Part shown: positions 1 through 11,879 of the stretch, piece by piece
Layout: every line of letters starts with the position of its first letter
How positions within the stretch are numbered: the stretch's first letter is position 1
Source: Arenicola marina
Taxonomy: Eukaryota; Annelida; Polychaeta; Arenicolidae
NCBI GenBank assembly: GCA_964019135.1
Contig: OZ025256.1
Span: 17,119,911 to 17,183,910 of the forward strand
Length of the DNA stretch: 64,000 nt
Direction of reading: 5' to 3'
Made by a program: the position numbers and the translations under genes
Notes under the pieces: model-generated
Database searches by the model: none
Told to the model about the DNA's origin: nothing
The model's input: only the letters and a program-made list of their open reading frames with translations

Positions 1-3000
1 CAGAAAGAGAGAGAGCGACTGAGAAAGAGAAAGGATGAAAGGCAGAAAGAGAGAGAGAGCGAGAGACTGAGAAAGAGAAAGGATGAGAGGCAGAAAGCGA
101 AAGAGAGAGACTGAGAAAGAGAAAGGATGAAAGGCAGAAAGAGAGAGAAAGAGACTGAGAAAGAGAAAGGATGAGAGGCAGAAAGAGAGTGAGAGAGACT
201 GAGAAAGAGAAAGGATGAGAGGCAGAGTGAGAGACTGAGGAAGAGAAAGGATGAGAGGCAGAAAGAGAGAGCGAGAGAGACTGAGAAAGAGAAAGGATGA
301 AAGGCAGGAAGAGAGAGAGAGACTGAGAAAGAGAAAGGATGAGAGGCAGAAAGAGAGAGAGAGACTGAGAACGAGAAAGGATGAGAGGCAGAAAGAGAGT
401 GAGGGAGAGACTGAGAAAGAGAAAGGATGAGAGGCAGAGAGAGAGAGAGAGACAGAAAAAGAGAAAGGATAAGAGGCAGACAGAGAGAGAGAGACTGAGA
501 AAGAGAAAGGATGAGAGGCAGAGAGAGAGAGAGAGACAGAGAAATAGAAAGGATAAGAGGCAGAAAGAGAGAGAGACTGAGAAAGAGAAAGGACGAGAGG
601 CAGAAAGGGAGAGAGAGACTGAGAAAGAGAAAGGATGAGAGGCAGAAACAGAAAGAGAGAGAGACTGGGAAAGAGAATGGACGAGAGGCAGAAAGAGAGA
701 GAGAGAGACTGAGAAAGAGAATAGGGGGGGGGAGAGAGAGAGAGAGAGACTGAGAAAGAGAATAGGGGGGGGGGAGAGAGAGAGAGAGAGACTGAGAAAG
801 AGAAAAGATGAGAGGCAGAAAGAGAGAGAGAGACTGTGAAAGAGAAAGGATGGAAGGCAGAAATAGAAAGAGAGAGAGACTGAGAAAGAGAAAGGATGAG
901 AGGCAGAAGGAGAGAGAGACTGAGAAAGAGAAAGGACGAGAGGCAGAAAGAGAGAGAGAGACAGAGAAAGAGAAAGGATGAGAGGCAGAGAGAGAGAGAG
1001 AGACTGAGAAAGAGAAAAAATGAAAGGCAGAAACAGAAAGAGAGAGGGACTGCGAAAGAGAAAGGACGAGAGGCAGAAAGAGAGAGAGAGAGACTGAGAA
1101 AGAGAAAGAATGAGAGGCAAAGAGAGAGAGAGAGATACTGAGAAAGAGAAAGGATGAAAGGCAGAAAGAGAGATTCAGAGAAAGAGAAAGGATGAGAGGC
1201 AGAGAGAGAGAGACAGAGACAGAGAAAGAGAAAGGATGAGAGGCAGAGAGAGAGAGAGACAGAGAAAGAGAAAGGATGAGAGGCAGAAAGAGAGAGAGAG
1301 ACTGAGAAAGAGAAAGGATGAGAGGCATAAAGGGAGAGAGAGAGACTGAGAAAGAGAAAGGATGAGAGGCAGAGAGAAAGAGAGACAGAGAAAGAGAAAG
1401 GATAAGAGGCAGAAAGAGAGAGAGAGTCTGAGAAAAAAAAGGATGAAAGGCAGAAAGAGAGATTCTGAGAAAGAGAAAGGGTGAGAGGCAGAGAGAGAGA
1501 GAGAGAAAGACAGAGAAAGAGAAAGGATGAGAGGCAGAGAGAGAGAGAGACAGATAAAGAGAAAGGATGAGAGGCAGATAGAGAGAAAGAGACTGAGAAA
1601 GAGAAAGAGAAAGGATGAGAGGCAGAAAGAGAGAGAGAGAGACTGAGAAAGAGAGAGGATGAGAGGCAGAAAGAGAGAGAGAGAGACTGAGAAAGAGAAA
1701 GGATGAAAGGTAGAAAGAGAGAGAGCGAGAGACTGAGAAAGAGAAAGGATGAGAGGCAGAAAGAAAAAGAGAGAGACTGAGAAAGAGAAAGTATGAGAGG
1801 CAGAGAGAGAGACTGAGGAAGAGAAAGGATGAGAGGCAGAAAGAGGGAGACAGAGACTGAGGAAGAGAAAGGATGAGAGGCAGAAAGACAGAGAGAGACT
1901 GAGAAAGAAACCGGATGGGAGGCAGAAAGAGAGAGAGAGACTGAGAAAGAGAAAGGAGGAGAGGCAACGAGAGACTGAGAACGAGAAAGGACGAGAGGCA
2001 GAAAGAGAGAGAGAGACTGAGAAAGAGAAAGGATGAAAGGCAGAAAGAGAGAGAGCGAGAGACTGCGAAAGAAAAAGGACGAGAGGCAGAAAGAGAGAGA
2101 GAGAGACTGAGAAAGAGAAAGAATGAGAGGCAGAAAGAGAGAGAGAGAGATACTGAGAAAGAGAAAGGATGAAAGGCAGAAAGAGAGATTCTGAGAAAGA
2201 GAAAGGATGAGAGGCAGAGAGAGAGAGACAGAGACAGAGAAAGAGAAAGGATGAGAGGCAGAGAGAGAGAGAGACAGAGAAAGAGAAAGGATGAGAGGCA
2301 GAAAGAGAGAGAGAGACTGAGAAAGAGAAAGAATGAGAGGCAGAAAGAGAGAGAGAGAGGCTGAGAAAGAGAAAGGATGAGAGGCAGAGAGAGAGAGAGA
2401 CAGAGAAAGAGAAAGGATAAGAGGCAGAAAGAGAGAGAGAGACTGAGAAAAAAAAGGATGAAAGGCAGAAAGGGAGATTCTGAGAAAGCGAAAGGGTGAG
2501 AGGCAGAGAGAGAGAGAGAGAAAGACAGAGAAAGAGAAAGGATGAGAGGCAGAGAGAGAGAGAGACAGATAAAGAGAAAGGATGAGAGGCAGAAAGAGAG
2601 AGAGAGACTGAGAAAGAGAAAGAATGAGAGGCAGAGAGAGAGAGAGACAGAGAAAGAGAAAGGATGAGAGGCAGAAAGAGAGAGAGAGACTGAGAAAGAG
2701 AAAGAGAAAGGATGAGAGGCAGAAAGAGAGTGAGCGAGAGACTGCGAAAGAAAAAGGACGAGAGGCAGAAAGAGAGAGAGAGACTGAGAAAGAGAAAGAA
2801 TGAGAGGCAGAAAGAGAGAGAGAGAGATACTGAGAAAGAGAAAGGATGAAAGGCAGAAAGAGAGATTCTGAGAAAGAGAAAGGATGAGAGGCAGAGAGAG
2901 AGAGACAGAGACAGAGAAAGAGAAAGGATGAGAAGCAGAGAGAGAGAGAGACAGAGAAAGAGAAAGGATGAGAGGCAGAAAGAGAGAGAGAGACTGAGAA

Positions 3001-4875
3001 AGAGAAAGAATGAGAGGCAGAAAGAGAGAGAGAGACTGAGAAAGAGAAAGGATGAGAGGCAGAGAGAGAGAGAGACAGAGAAAGAGAAAGGATGAGAGGC
3101 AGAAAGAGAGAGAGAGACTGAGAAAGAGAAAGAGAAAGGATGAGAGGCAGAAAGAGAGTGAGCGAGAGACTGCGAAAGAAAAAGGACGAGAGGCAGAAAG
3201 AGAGAGAGAGACTGAGAAAGAGAAAGAATGAGAGGCAGAAAGAGAGAGAGAGAGATACTGAGAAAGAGAAAGGATGAAAGGCAGAAAGAGAGATTCTGAG
3301 AAAGAGAAAGGATGAGAGGCAGAGAGAGAGAGACAGAGACAGAGAAAGAGAAAGGATGAGAAGCAGAGAGAGAGAGAGACAGAGAAAGAGAAAGGATGAG
3401 AGGCAGAAAGAGAGAGAGAGACTGAGAAGGAGAAAGAATGAGAGGCAGAAAGAGAGAGAGAGAGACTGAGAAAGAGAAAGGATGAGAGGCAGAGAGAGAG
3501 AGAGACAGAGAAAGAGAAAGGATAAGAGGCAGAAAGAGAGAGAGAGACTGAGAAAAAAATAGGATGAAAGGCAGAAAGAGAGATTCTGAGAAAGCGAAAG
3601 GGTGAGAGGCAGAGAGAGAGAGAGAAAGACAGAGAAAGAGAAAGGATGAGAGGCAGAAAGTGAGAGAGAGACTGAGAAAGAGAAAGGATGAGAGGCAGAG
3701 AGAGAGAGAGACAGAGAAAGAGAAAGGATGAGAGGCAGAAAGAGAGAGAGAGACTAAGAAAGAGAAAGGATGAAAGGCAGAAACAGAAAGAGAGAGAGAC
3801 TGCGAAAGAGAAAGGACGAGCGGCAGAAAGAGAGAGAGAGAGACTGAGAAAGAGAAAGGATGAGAGGCAGAGAGAGAGACAGAGACAGAGAAAGAGAAAG
3901 GATGAGAGGCAGAGAGAGAGAGAGACAGAGAAAGAGAAAGGATGAGAGGCAGAAAGAGAGAGAGAGACTGAGAAAGAGAAAGGATGAGAGGCAGAAAGAG
4001 AGAGAGAGAGACTGAGAAAGAGAAAGGATGAGAGGCAGAGAGAGAGAGTCAGAGAAAGAGAAAGGATAAGAGGCAGAAAGAGAGAGAGAGACTGAGAAAA
4101 AAAAGGATGAGAGGCAGAGAGAGAGAGAGAGAGACTGAGAAAGAGAAAGGATGAGAGGCAGAGAGAGAGAGAGAGAGAAAGAGAAAGGATGAGAGGCAGA
4201 AAGAGAGAGAGAGATACTGAGAAAGAGAACGGATGAGAGGCAGAAAGAGAGAGAGAGAGAGACTGAGAAAGAGAAAGGATGAGAGGCAGAAAGAGAGAGA
4301 GAGACAGAGAAAGAGAAAGGATGAGAGGCAGAGAGAGAGAGAGAGAGAAAGTCAGAGAAAAGGGAGGGGATGAGAGGCAGAAGGTGAGAGAGAGACTGAG
4401 AAAGAGAAAGGATGAGAGGCAGAGAGAGAGAGAGACAGATAAAGAGAAAGGATGAGAGGCAGAAAGAGAGAGAGAGACTGAGAAAGAGAAAGAGAAAGGA
4501 TGAGAGGCAGAAAGAGAGAGAGAGAGACTCAGAAAGAGAGAGGATGAGAGGGAAGAAAGAGAGAGAGAGACTGAGAAAGAGAAAGGATGAGAGGCAGAAA
4601 GAGAGAGAGAGAGAGAGAGAGAGAAAAAGAGAAAAGATGAGAGGCAGAAAGAGAGGGAGAGACTGAGAAAGAGAAAGGATGAGAGGCAGAGAGAGAGAGA
4701 CAGAGAAAGAGAAAGGATGAGAGGCAGAAAGAGAGAGAGAGAGAGACTGAGAAAGAGAAAGGATGAGAGGCAGAAAGAGAGAGAGAGACAGAGAAAGAGA
4801 AAGGATGAGAGGCAGAAAGAGAGAGGGAGAGAGACTGAGAAAGAGACAGGATGAGAGGCAGAGAGAGGGGGAGAG
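1..4875. repeat. Purine-only minisatellite, ~45-50 bp units, 4.9 kb
   Basis: Nearly every base on the plus strand is A or G. Units follow the pattern GACTGAGAAAGAGAAAGGAT, then GAGAGGCAGAAAGAGAGAG. Unit length varies because the GA run expands and contracts. A higher-order copy is visible: the marker ACTGCGAAAGAAAAAGGAC occurs near 2061, 2740 and 3168, and the blocks starting at 2740 and 3168 are near-identical over about 370-430 bp. Long open frames (Arg/Lys/Glu-rich on plus, Ser/Leu/Phe-rich on minus) follow from the composition and are not genes. The array runs off the left edge of the window. Confidence 0.97.
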
Positions 4876-4880
4876 TTCAT

Positions 4881-5320
4881 CGTTAGAAGGTACACTTACC
4901 CATCCTCCAGCTTGATTTAACCAGAACGCACACCGCAGGCAGAGACCGTCGGTCACAGACTTGACGAGAGAAACCACGTCTTTGGGTGTCTTAGCGATGA
5001 GCTAGGGCAGCAATTGTTTTGCGTGTCAAAGTTAAGTATATTTTTATCATAATGTGGAGTCAATTCGCACTCCCCAATTTTGTCGCAATTAGCACAAACT
5101 TTATCTTGCTTGTGGATTTATGCATTGTATATTTTTATAGAGATTGTTTACCTCATTTTACTAGTGTTGTATTTGCGTATTTGTATTGTATTTTTAAATG
5201 TATGTTATGCCGTTTCACTTATTTCCTTGATATATAGAAATTGGAATTGTATGAAAACAATAATTGTTTGCCATGTATTAAGTCATTAATATATAAAATC
5301 AATAGAATGCAGAACCTTGC
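4881..5320. other. Unassigned AT-rich spacer
   Basis: This is unique AT-rich sequence between two tandem arrays. I see no splice-bounded coding exon and no RNA gene. Confidence 0.6.
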
Positions 5321-5324
5321 GGAA

Positions 5325-6305
5325 CTCCACATGTGTTTGTCTCATCACTACCATTAGTCATCAGTTGTTTGTCTCATCACCATCATTAGTCGTCAGTTGT
5401 TTGTCTCATGTTCACCGTCAGTCGTTAGCTGTTTGTCTCATGGCCACCGTTAGTCGTTAGCTGTTTGTCTCATCACCACCGTAAATCGTTATCTGTTTGT
5501 CTCATGTCCACCGTTAATCGTTAGCTGTTTTTCTCATGCCCACCGTTAGTCGTTAGCTGTTTATCTCATGTCCACCGTTAGTCGTTAGTTGTTTGTCTCA
5601 TGTCCACCGTTAGTTGTTAGTATGTTTGTCTGATGTTCACCGTTAGTCGTTAGCCTCTTCTCATGACCGCCGTTAGTCGTTAGCTGTTTGTCTCGTGTCC
5701 ACCGCTAACCGTTAGCTGTTTGTCTCATGTCCACCGTTAACCGTTAGCTGCTTGTCTTATGTCCACCACTAACCGTTAGCTGTTTGTCTCATGTCCACCG
5801 CTAACCGTTAGCTGTTTGTCTCATGTCCACCGTTAATCGTTAGTTGTTTGTCTCATGTCGAGCGTTAATCGTTAGTTGTTTGTCTTATGTCCACCGCTAA
5901 CCGTTAGTTGTTTGTCTCATGTCCACCGTTAATCGTTAGTTGTTTGTCTCATGTCCACCGCTAACCGTTAGCTGTTTGTCTCATGTCCACCGTTAGTCGT
6001 TAGTTGTTTGTCTCATGTCCAGCGTTAATCGTTAGTTGTTTGTCTAATGTCCACCGCTAACCGTTACCTGTTTGTCTCGTGTCCACCGCTAACCGTTAGC
6101 TGTTTGTCTCATGTCGAGCGTTAATCGTTAGTTGTTTGTCTTATGTCCACCGCTAACCGTTAGCTGTTTTTCTCATGTCCACCGTTAACCGTTAGCTGCT
6201 TGTCTCATGTCCATCGTTAGTCGTTAGCGGTTTGTCTCACGTCCACCGTTAGTCGTTAGCTGTTTGCATTGTGCCCGCCATTAGTCGTTAGCTGTTTGCC
6301 GCATA
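5325..6305. repeat. 32-bp minisatellite, about 30 units
   Basis: The unit is TCATGTCCACCGTTAGTCG followed by TTAGCTGTTTGTC, 32 bp long (for example successive units start at 5821 and 5853). Variation is mostly AATC/AGTC/AACC in the middle and AGCTG/AGTTG near the end. Stop codons are frequent and no coding role is visible. Confidence 0.95.
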
Positions 6306-6310
6306 TCGAT

Positions 6311-7130
6311 GTGCAGCTTTGTTTTGAGACTGTAAATGACTTACTTTAATGGCAACCTTGGTGGAGACACACAGAAAGAGTGCCAGACTAGACATCGTGG
6401 CGGTCCGGTCATTAAATGTCTCACGTATTACTTGTTGAATAGCGTTATTTGGATTCTCAAAATCCAGCAAGGGACGTAACCTGTTACAAGGACAAGAACA
6501 TGTGTCGCTCTATGGTTTGCATCACGGCGATAATCATTTCATTATAATAACCCATACCAGCCAATTACATTTATTAAACATTATTGAAATGACTTATTTT
6601 TAAATGGGATATTAACAGAGTATAATCAGCATTTATCTTAGCAGATCTTATCTATCGTTTTATAAAAGGTGATAAACGGTTTCATTTTCGAAACGAAACA
6701 CCTCTGCTATATTGTAAATTACCTGATATGTACAATAAAATACAAAATATAATGAAATATGTTCCGTTGTATATAATCAATTACGTCATCGCTGACTCAA
6801 ATCCGTTTATTTTATTTTTCAGTTTGTTTCCAGAAAACATATACTTACTGGTCATACAGCTCGGCAACATTCTCATTATCGAAACTCTTAGTCAATTCTG
6901 GAATCACGTGTTTCATCGTAAAGTCATCCGATTTTTCTGGAAATATGGAAACAAAAGCACGTCGATAGAGCCTTCTGAATAAGCTTCTGACAGTCAGCGG
7001 TTCCGGCAGAGATACTTGATGTGATCGGGGCTTAACGGCACTTTCAGCCCGTAAGGCTATATCGTGCCCTTCTGGCAGAGATAACAGTCAGTGGAAGAAA
7101 GTGGTTATAAAGGACCTCCTTTATATGTCA
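6311..7130. other. Unassigned spacer
   Basis: Sequence without a recognisable gene. Short open frames occur but none has domain-like content or convincing splice borders. Confidence 0.5.
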
Positions 7131-7139
7131 AATGTGTAA

Positions 7140-7300
7140 TTGAGCGAGATCACGAAGACTAGAGAACGCAACGATTGCTGTTTTAGGCCTGCTTTGCGCC
7201 CACACGGCCTAACTGAGTCCGGAGACAAGGAATGGTTTACATGAAATATGCCCCAGATGAGATCGCCCAGACCGTGATTCGAACCAGGGACCTATTGATA
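7140..7300 (-). mobile_element. tRNA-head SINE copy, minus strand
   Basis: Read on the minus strand, a B-box-like GGTTCGAATCACGG is followed by CATCTGGGGCATATTTCATG, then by a tail ending in GGCCTAAAACAGC. The same order (B box, CTGGGGCATGTTTCATT, GCCTAAAACACC) is found in the better preserved SINE at 37499-37686. It is degenerate, and I did not find target-site duplications. Confidence 0.7.
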
Positions 7301-7321
7301 AATATAATTTTTGTTTTTTTT

Positions 7322-7340
7322 TGGGGGGGGGGGGGGGGGG
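7322..7340. repeat. Poly-G tract
   Basis: A run of about 18 G preceded by T8. It is one of several long G or C homopolymers in this window. The exact length is doubtful in any assembly. Confidence 0.85.
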
Positions 7341-7344
7341 AGTT

Positions 7345-8811
7345 GGGGGTGGAGGGGGGTCTCACCAGATACTCTATGCCAGTAGGTGAGATTGGCATCC
7401 GTCCGTCTACGTAAGGCGCTGGGATAGCAGCTTTGGTTGTGCTCTAAGTACTCAGATTTGTTTCGCGGCATTTGAGTTTCTTATTGAATAAGACTATGTG
7501 TGGCCGGCAGAGTCTATACCGCCATACAGATCGACTTTACCGGGTCAAAGGGTATCACATGTCGAAGGAACTATTGCGTAATCTGGTAATATAAGGGTTT
7601 TAGTTTCAACATGATACTGATATTATAAACTGAAATATTTGTTAAGTATGCTACCATCACAGCATGGTCATCTTAATCAATATCATTGTACCTTACATCT
7701 ACGGAAAAAAAAAAGTTAAGGAAAAATCAGCCCACCCCCACGCCTATCTAAGCCAAGGCGACATATATATCGCAAAAAAAACTCGATTGTTTCATTCGAT
7801 AAATTCAGAAACCTATAGAGCAATATTTGATAGTGGAAGATCACTCTTCATGTTACTAACTCATTTACTGCAACCTTTATCATACATACGAACTGCATCA
7901 TTACTGACAGACACCCTGTCGTTTATATTCATCGGTGCAACTTATCTTATCAATTCAAAATTCATACGCGCGCGTCCTGCTGTCATAGCAATGCTTCTAT
8001 AAACTTCACATGTCAGATATAAAAGATATGAAGGGGGAGGGGTCCACTAAAAACTTGCACCGAGGGGGCGGGGGGGGGCACCGGACGAACGGGTTGGGAG
8101 GGGGTCCACGCCTTGAAAGACGGCCTCTTCTTGTTCCAAAAGGGGGGCGGGTGGGGGGGGGGGGGGGCGGGTGTCCACGCCTCAGACGGCCTAAATTTTG
8201 CATTGAAGAACGGGATTCTTTTTCACAAAGGCGCCCTGGTATGGTCATCACTTACCCGGACACGTAGGTATACTCAGATGTATCTTATCGGCAGGGCGTT
8301 CTCTAGTTGCGATAAGCATAACGAAGCTAGGAACAATGTTGGCAATTTCTCCCTTGATCTGTTCTACAAAAAAACAGGAGAAAGTACGTTTAAAATGGTA
8401 ATAACATGATGAAAAGGGTAATGATATAATGACATTGTTGTCACTCACAAAGCACTGTCTGATATCAAACTCTTGGGTCTGTTTAAGCAGTGATTGGAAA
8501 CATTTGTAGAAGGCAATTGGGCTTAAATTCAGTGATTTCTTCCCCTGCATCACTGGTTAACGAACAGAAACAGAATTCTAGAACACTTATATATTAAATT
8601 AAATTCGCTTTATTTGATTTCCAGTGGTTAGTGGTCGGCCTCGCGCTATCGCCAGACAATGTAGGGCATTGAAATACTAAACCATATTAAGATCGTCTGG
8701 TATTTCCCACAATACCATTAGCCTGCAATAAATATGTGCGACACTGCGAAACTACTTGTTGCGACTGGATTCTCGTCGAAAGAACTTCTCTGTGTTATCT
8801 TCATCTGTTTG
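7345..8811. other. Unassigned spacer with G-rich block
   Basis: There is no supportable gene. Between 8025 and 8195 lies G-rich sequence with two diverged copies of a motif around GGTGTCCACGCCT and GACGGCCT, separated by G runs. The remainder is ordinary AT-rich sequence. Confidence 0.5.
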
Positions 8812-11800
8812 CCTCAGCCCCATACGCCTGTACTACAAGCCATGTGCCCAGTCCCATACGCCTGTACTACAAGCCATGTGCCCAGCCCCATACGCCTGTA
8901 CTATAAGCCATTGCCCAGTCCCATACGCTTGTACTACAAGCCATGCGCCCAGTCCCATACGTCTGTACTACAAGCCATGTGCCCAGTCCCATACGTCTGT
9001 ACTACAAGCCATGTGCCCAGTCCCATACCCCTGTACTACAAGCCATGTGCCCAGTCCCATACGCCTGTACTACAAGCCATGTGCCCAGTCCCATACGTCT
9101 GTACTACAAGCCATGTGCCCAGTCCCATACGCCAGTACTACAAGCCATGTGCCCAGTCCCATACGTCTGTACTACAAGCCATGTGCCCACTCCCATACCC
9201 CTGTACTACAAGCCATGTGCCCAGTCCCATACGCCTGTACTACAAGCCATGTGCTCAGTCCCATACGTCTGTACTACAAGCCATGTGCCCAGTCCCATAC
9301 GCCAGTACTACAAGCCATGTGCCCAGTCCCATACGTCTGTACTACAAGCCATGTGCCCACTCCCATACCCCTGTACTACAAGCCATGTGCCCAGTCCCAT
9401 ACCCCTGTACTACAAGCCATTTGCCCAGTCCCATACGCTTGTACTACAAGCCATGTGCCCAGTCCCATACGTCTGTATTACAAGCCATGTGCCCAGTCCC
9501 ATACGCTTGTACTACAAGCCATGTGCCCAGTCCCATACGTCTGTACTACAAGCCATGTGCCCCGTCCCATACGCCTGTACTACAAGCAATGTGCCCAGTC
9601 CCAGACGTCTGTACTACAAGCCATGTGCCCAGTCCCATACGTCTGTACTACAAGCCATGTGCCCAGTCCCATACCCCTGTACTACAAGCCACGTGCCCAG
9701 TCCCATACGTCTGTACTACAAGCCATGTGCCCAGTCCCATACGCCTGTACTACAAGCCATGTGCCCAGTCCCATACGTCTGTACTACAAGCCATGTGCCC
9801 AGTCCCATACGCTTGTACTACAAGCCATGTGCCCAGTCCCATACCCCTGTACTACAAGCCATGTGCCCAGTCCCATACCCCTGTACTACAAGCCATGTGC
9901 CCAGTCCCATACGCTTGTACTACAAGCCATGTGCCCAGTCCCATACGTCTGTATTACAAGCCATGTGCCCAGTCCCATACGCCTGTACTACAAGCCATGT
10001 GCCCAGTCCCATACGTCTGTACTACAAGCCATGTGCCCAGTCCCATAGGTCTGTACTACAAGCCATGTGCCCAGTCCCATACGTCTGTACTACAAGCCAT
10101 GTGCCCAGTCCCATACGCCTGTACTACAAGCCATGTGCCCAGTCCCATAGGTCTGTACTACAAGCCATGTGCCCAGTCCCATACGTCTGTACTACAAGCC
10201 ATGTGCCCAGTCCCATACGCCTGTACTACAAGCCATGTGCCCAGTCCCATACGTCTGTACTACAAGCCATGTGCCCAGTCCCATACGTCTGTACTACAAG
10301 CCATGTGCTCAGTCCCATAGGTCTATACTACAAGCCATGTGCCCAGTCCCATACGTCTGTACTACAAGCCATGTGCCCAGTCCCATAGGTCTGTACTACA
10401 AGCCATGTGCCCAGTCCCATACGCCTGTACTACAAGCCATGTGCCCAGTCACATACGTCTGTACTACAAGCCATGTGCCCAGTCCCATACGTCTGTACTA
10501 CAAGCCATGTGCCCAGTCCCATACCTCTGTACTACAAGCCATGTGCCCAGTCCCATACGTCTGTACTACAAGCCATGTGCCCAGTCCCATACGTCTGTAC
10601 TACAAGCCATGTGCCCAGTCCCATACGCCTGTACTACAAGCCATGTGCCCAGTCCCATACGCTTGTACTACAAGCCATGTGCCCAGTTCCATACGCCTGT
10701 ACTACAACCCATGTGCCCAGTCCCATACGTCTGTACTACAAGCCATGTGCCCAGTCCCAAACGTCTGTACTACAAGCCATGTGCCCAGTCCCATACGCCT
10801 GTACTACAAGCCATGTGCCCAGTCCCATACGCCTGTACTGCAAGCCATGTGCCCAGCCCCATACGCCTGTACTACAAGCCATGTGCCCAGTCCCATACGT
10901 CTGTACTACAAGCCATGTGCCCAGTCCCATACGCCTGTACTACAAGCCATGTGCCCAGTCCCATACGCCTGTACTACAAGCCATGTGCCCAGCCCCATAC
11001 GCCTGTACTACAAGCCATGTGCCCAGCCCCATACGCCTGTACTACAAGCCATGCGCACAATCCCATACGCTTGTACTACAAGCCATGTGCCCAGTCCCAT
11101 ACGTCTGTACTACAAGCCATGTGCCCAGTCCCATACGTCTGTATTACAAGCCATGTGCCCAGTCCCATACGTCTGTATTACAAGCCATGTGCCCAGTCCC
11201 ATACGTCTGTACTACAAGCCATGTGCCTAGTCCCATACGCCTGTACTACAAGCCATGTGCCCAGTCCCATACGCCAGTACTACAAGCCATGTGCCCAGTC
11301 CCATACGTCTGTACTACAAGCCATGTGACCAGTCCCATACCCCTGTACTACAAGCCATGTGCCCAGTCCCATACGCCTGTACTACAAGCCATGTGCCCAG
11401 CCCCATACGTCTGTACTACAAGCCATGTGCCCAGTCCCATACGTCTGTACTACAAGCCATGTGCCCAGTCCCATACGTCTGTACTACAAGCCATGTGCCC
11501 AGTCCCATACGCCAGTACTTCAAGCCATGTGCCCAGTCCCATACGCCTGTACTACAAGCCATGTGCCCAGTCCCATACGTCTGCACTACAAGCCATGTGC
11601 CCAGTCCCATACGTCTGTACTACAAGCCATGTGCCCAGTCCCATACGCCTGTACTACAAGCCATGTGCCCAGTCCCATACGTCTGTACTACAAGCCATGT
11701 GCCCAGTCCCATACGCCTGTACTACAAGCCATGTGCCCAGTCCCATACGTCTGTACTACAAGCCATGTGCCCAGTCCCATACGCCTGTACTACAAGCCAT

Positions 11801-11870
11801 GTGCCCAGTCCCATACGTCTGTACTACAAGCCATGTGCCCAGTCCCATACGCCTGTACTACAAGTACTGT
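8812..11870. repeat. 34-bp minisatellite, about 90 units
   Basis: The unit is CCCATACGCCTGTACTACAA followed by GCCATGTGCCCAGT, 34 bp, repeated with almost no length change. Most variation sits at one place, where the bases after CCCATA read CGCC, CGTC, CCCC, CGCT, CGCCA or GGTC. The unit has no stop in any plus frame, and 34 is not a multiple of three. All three plus frames therefore stay open for hundreds of codons as the same rotating 34-residue Cys/Pro/Tyr-rich peptide. I treat it as satellite DNA, not as a gene. Confidence 0.97.
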
Positions 11871-11879
11871 ACTCATCTC

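Noticed and set aside
3754-4977. Long minus-strand open frame rich in Ser/Leu/Phe (about 400 codons)
   Set aside because: It is the complement of the purine-only minisatellite, and its composition alone explains the lack of stops.
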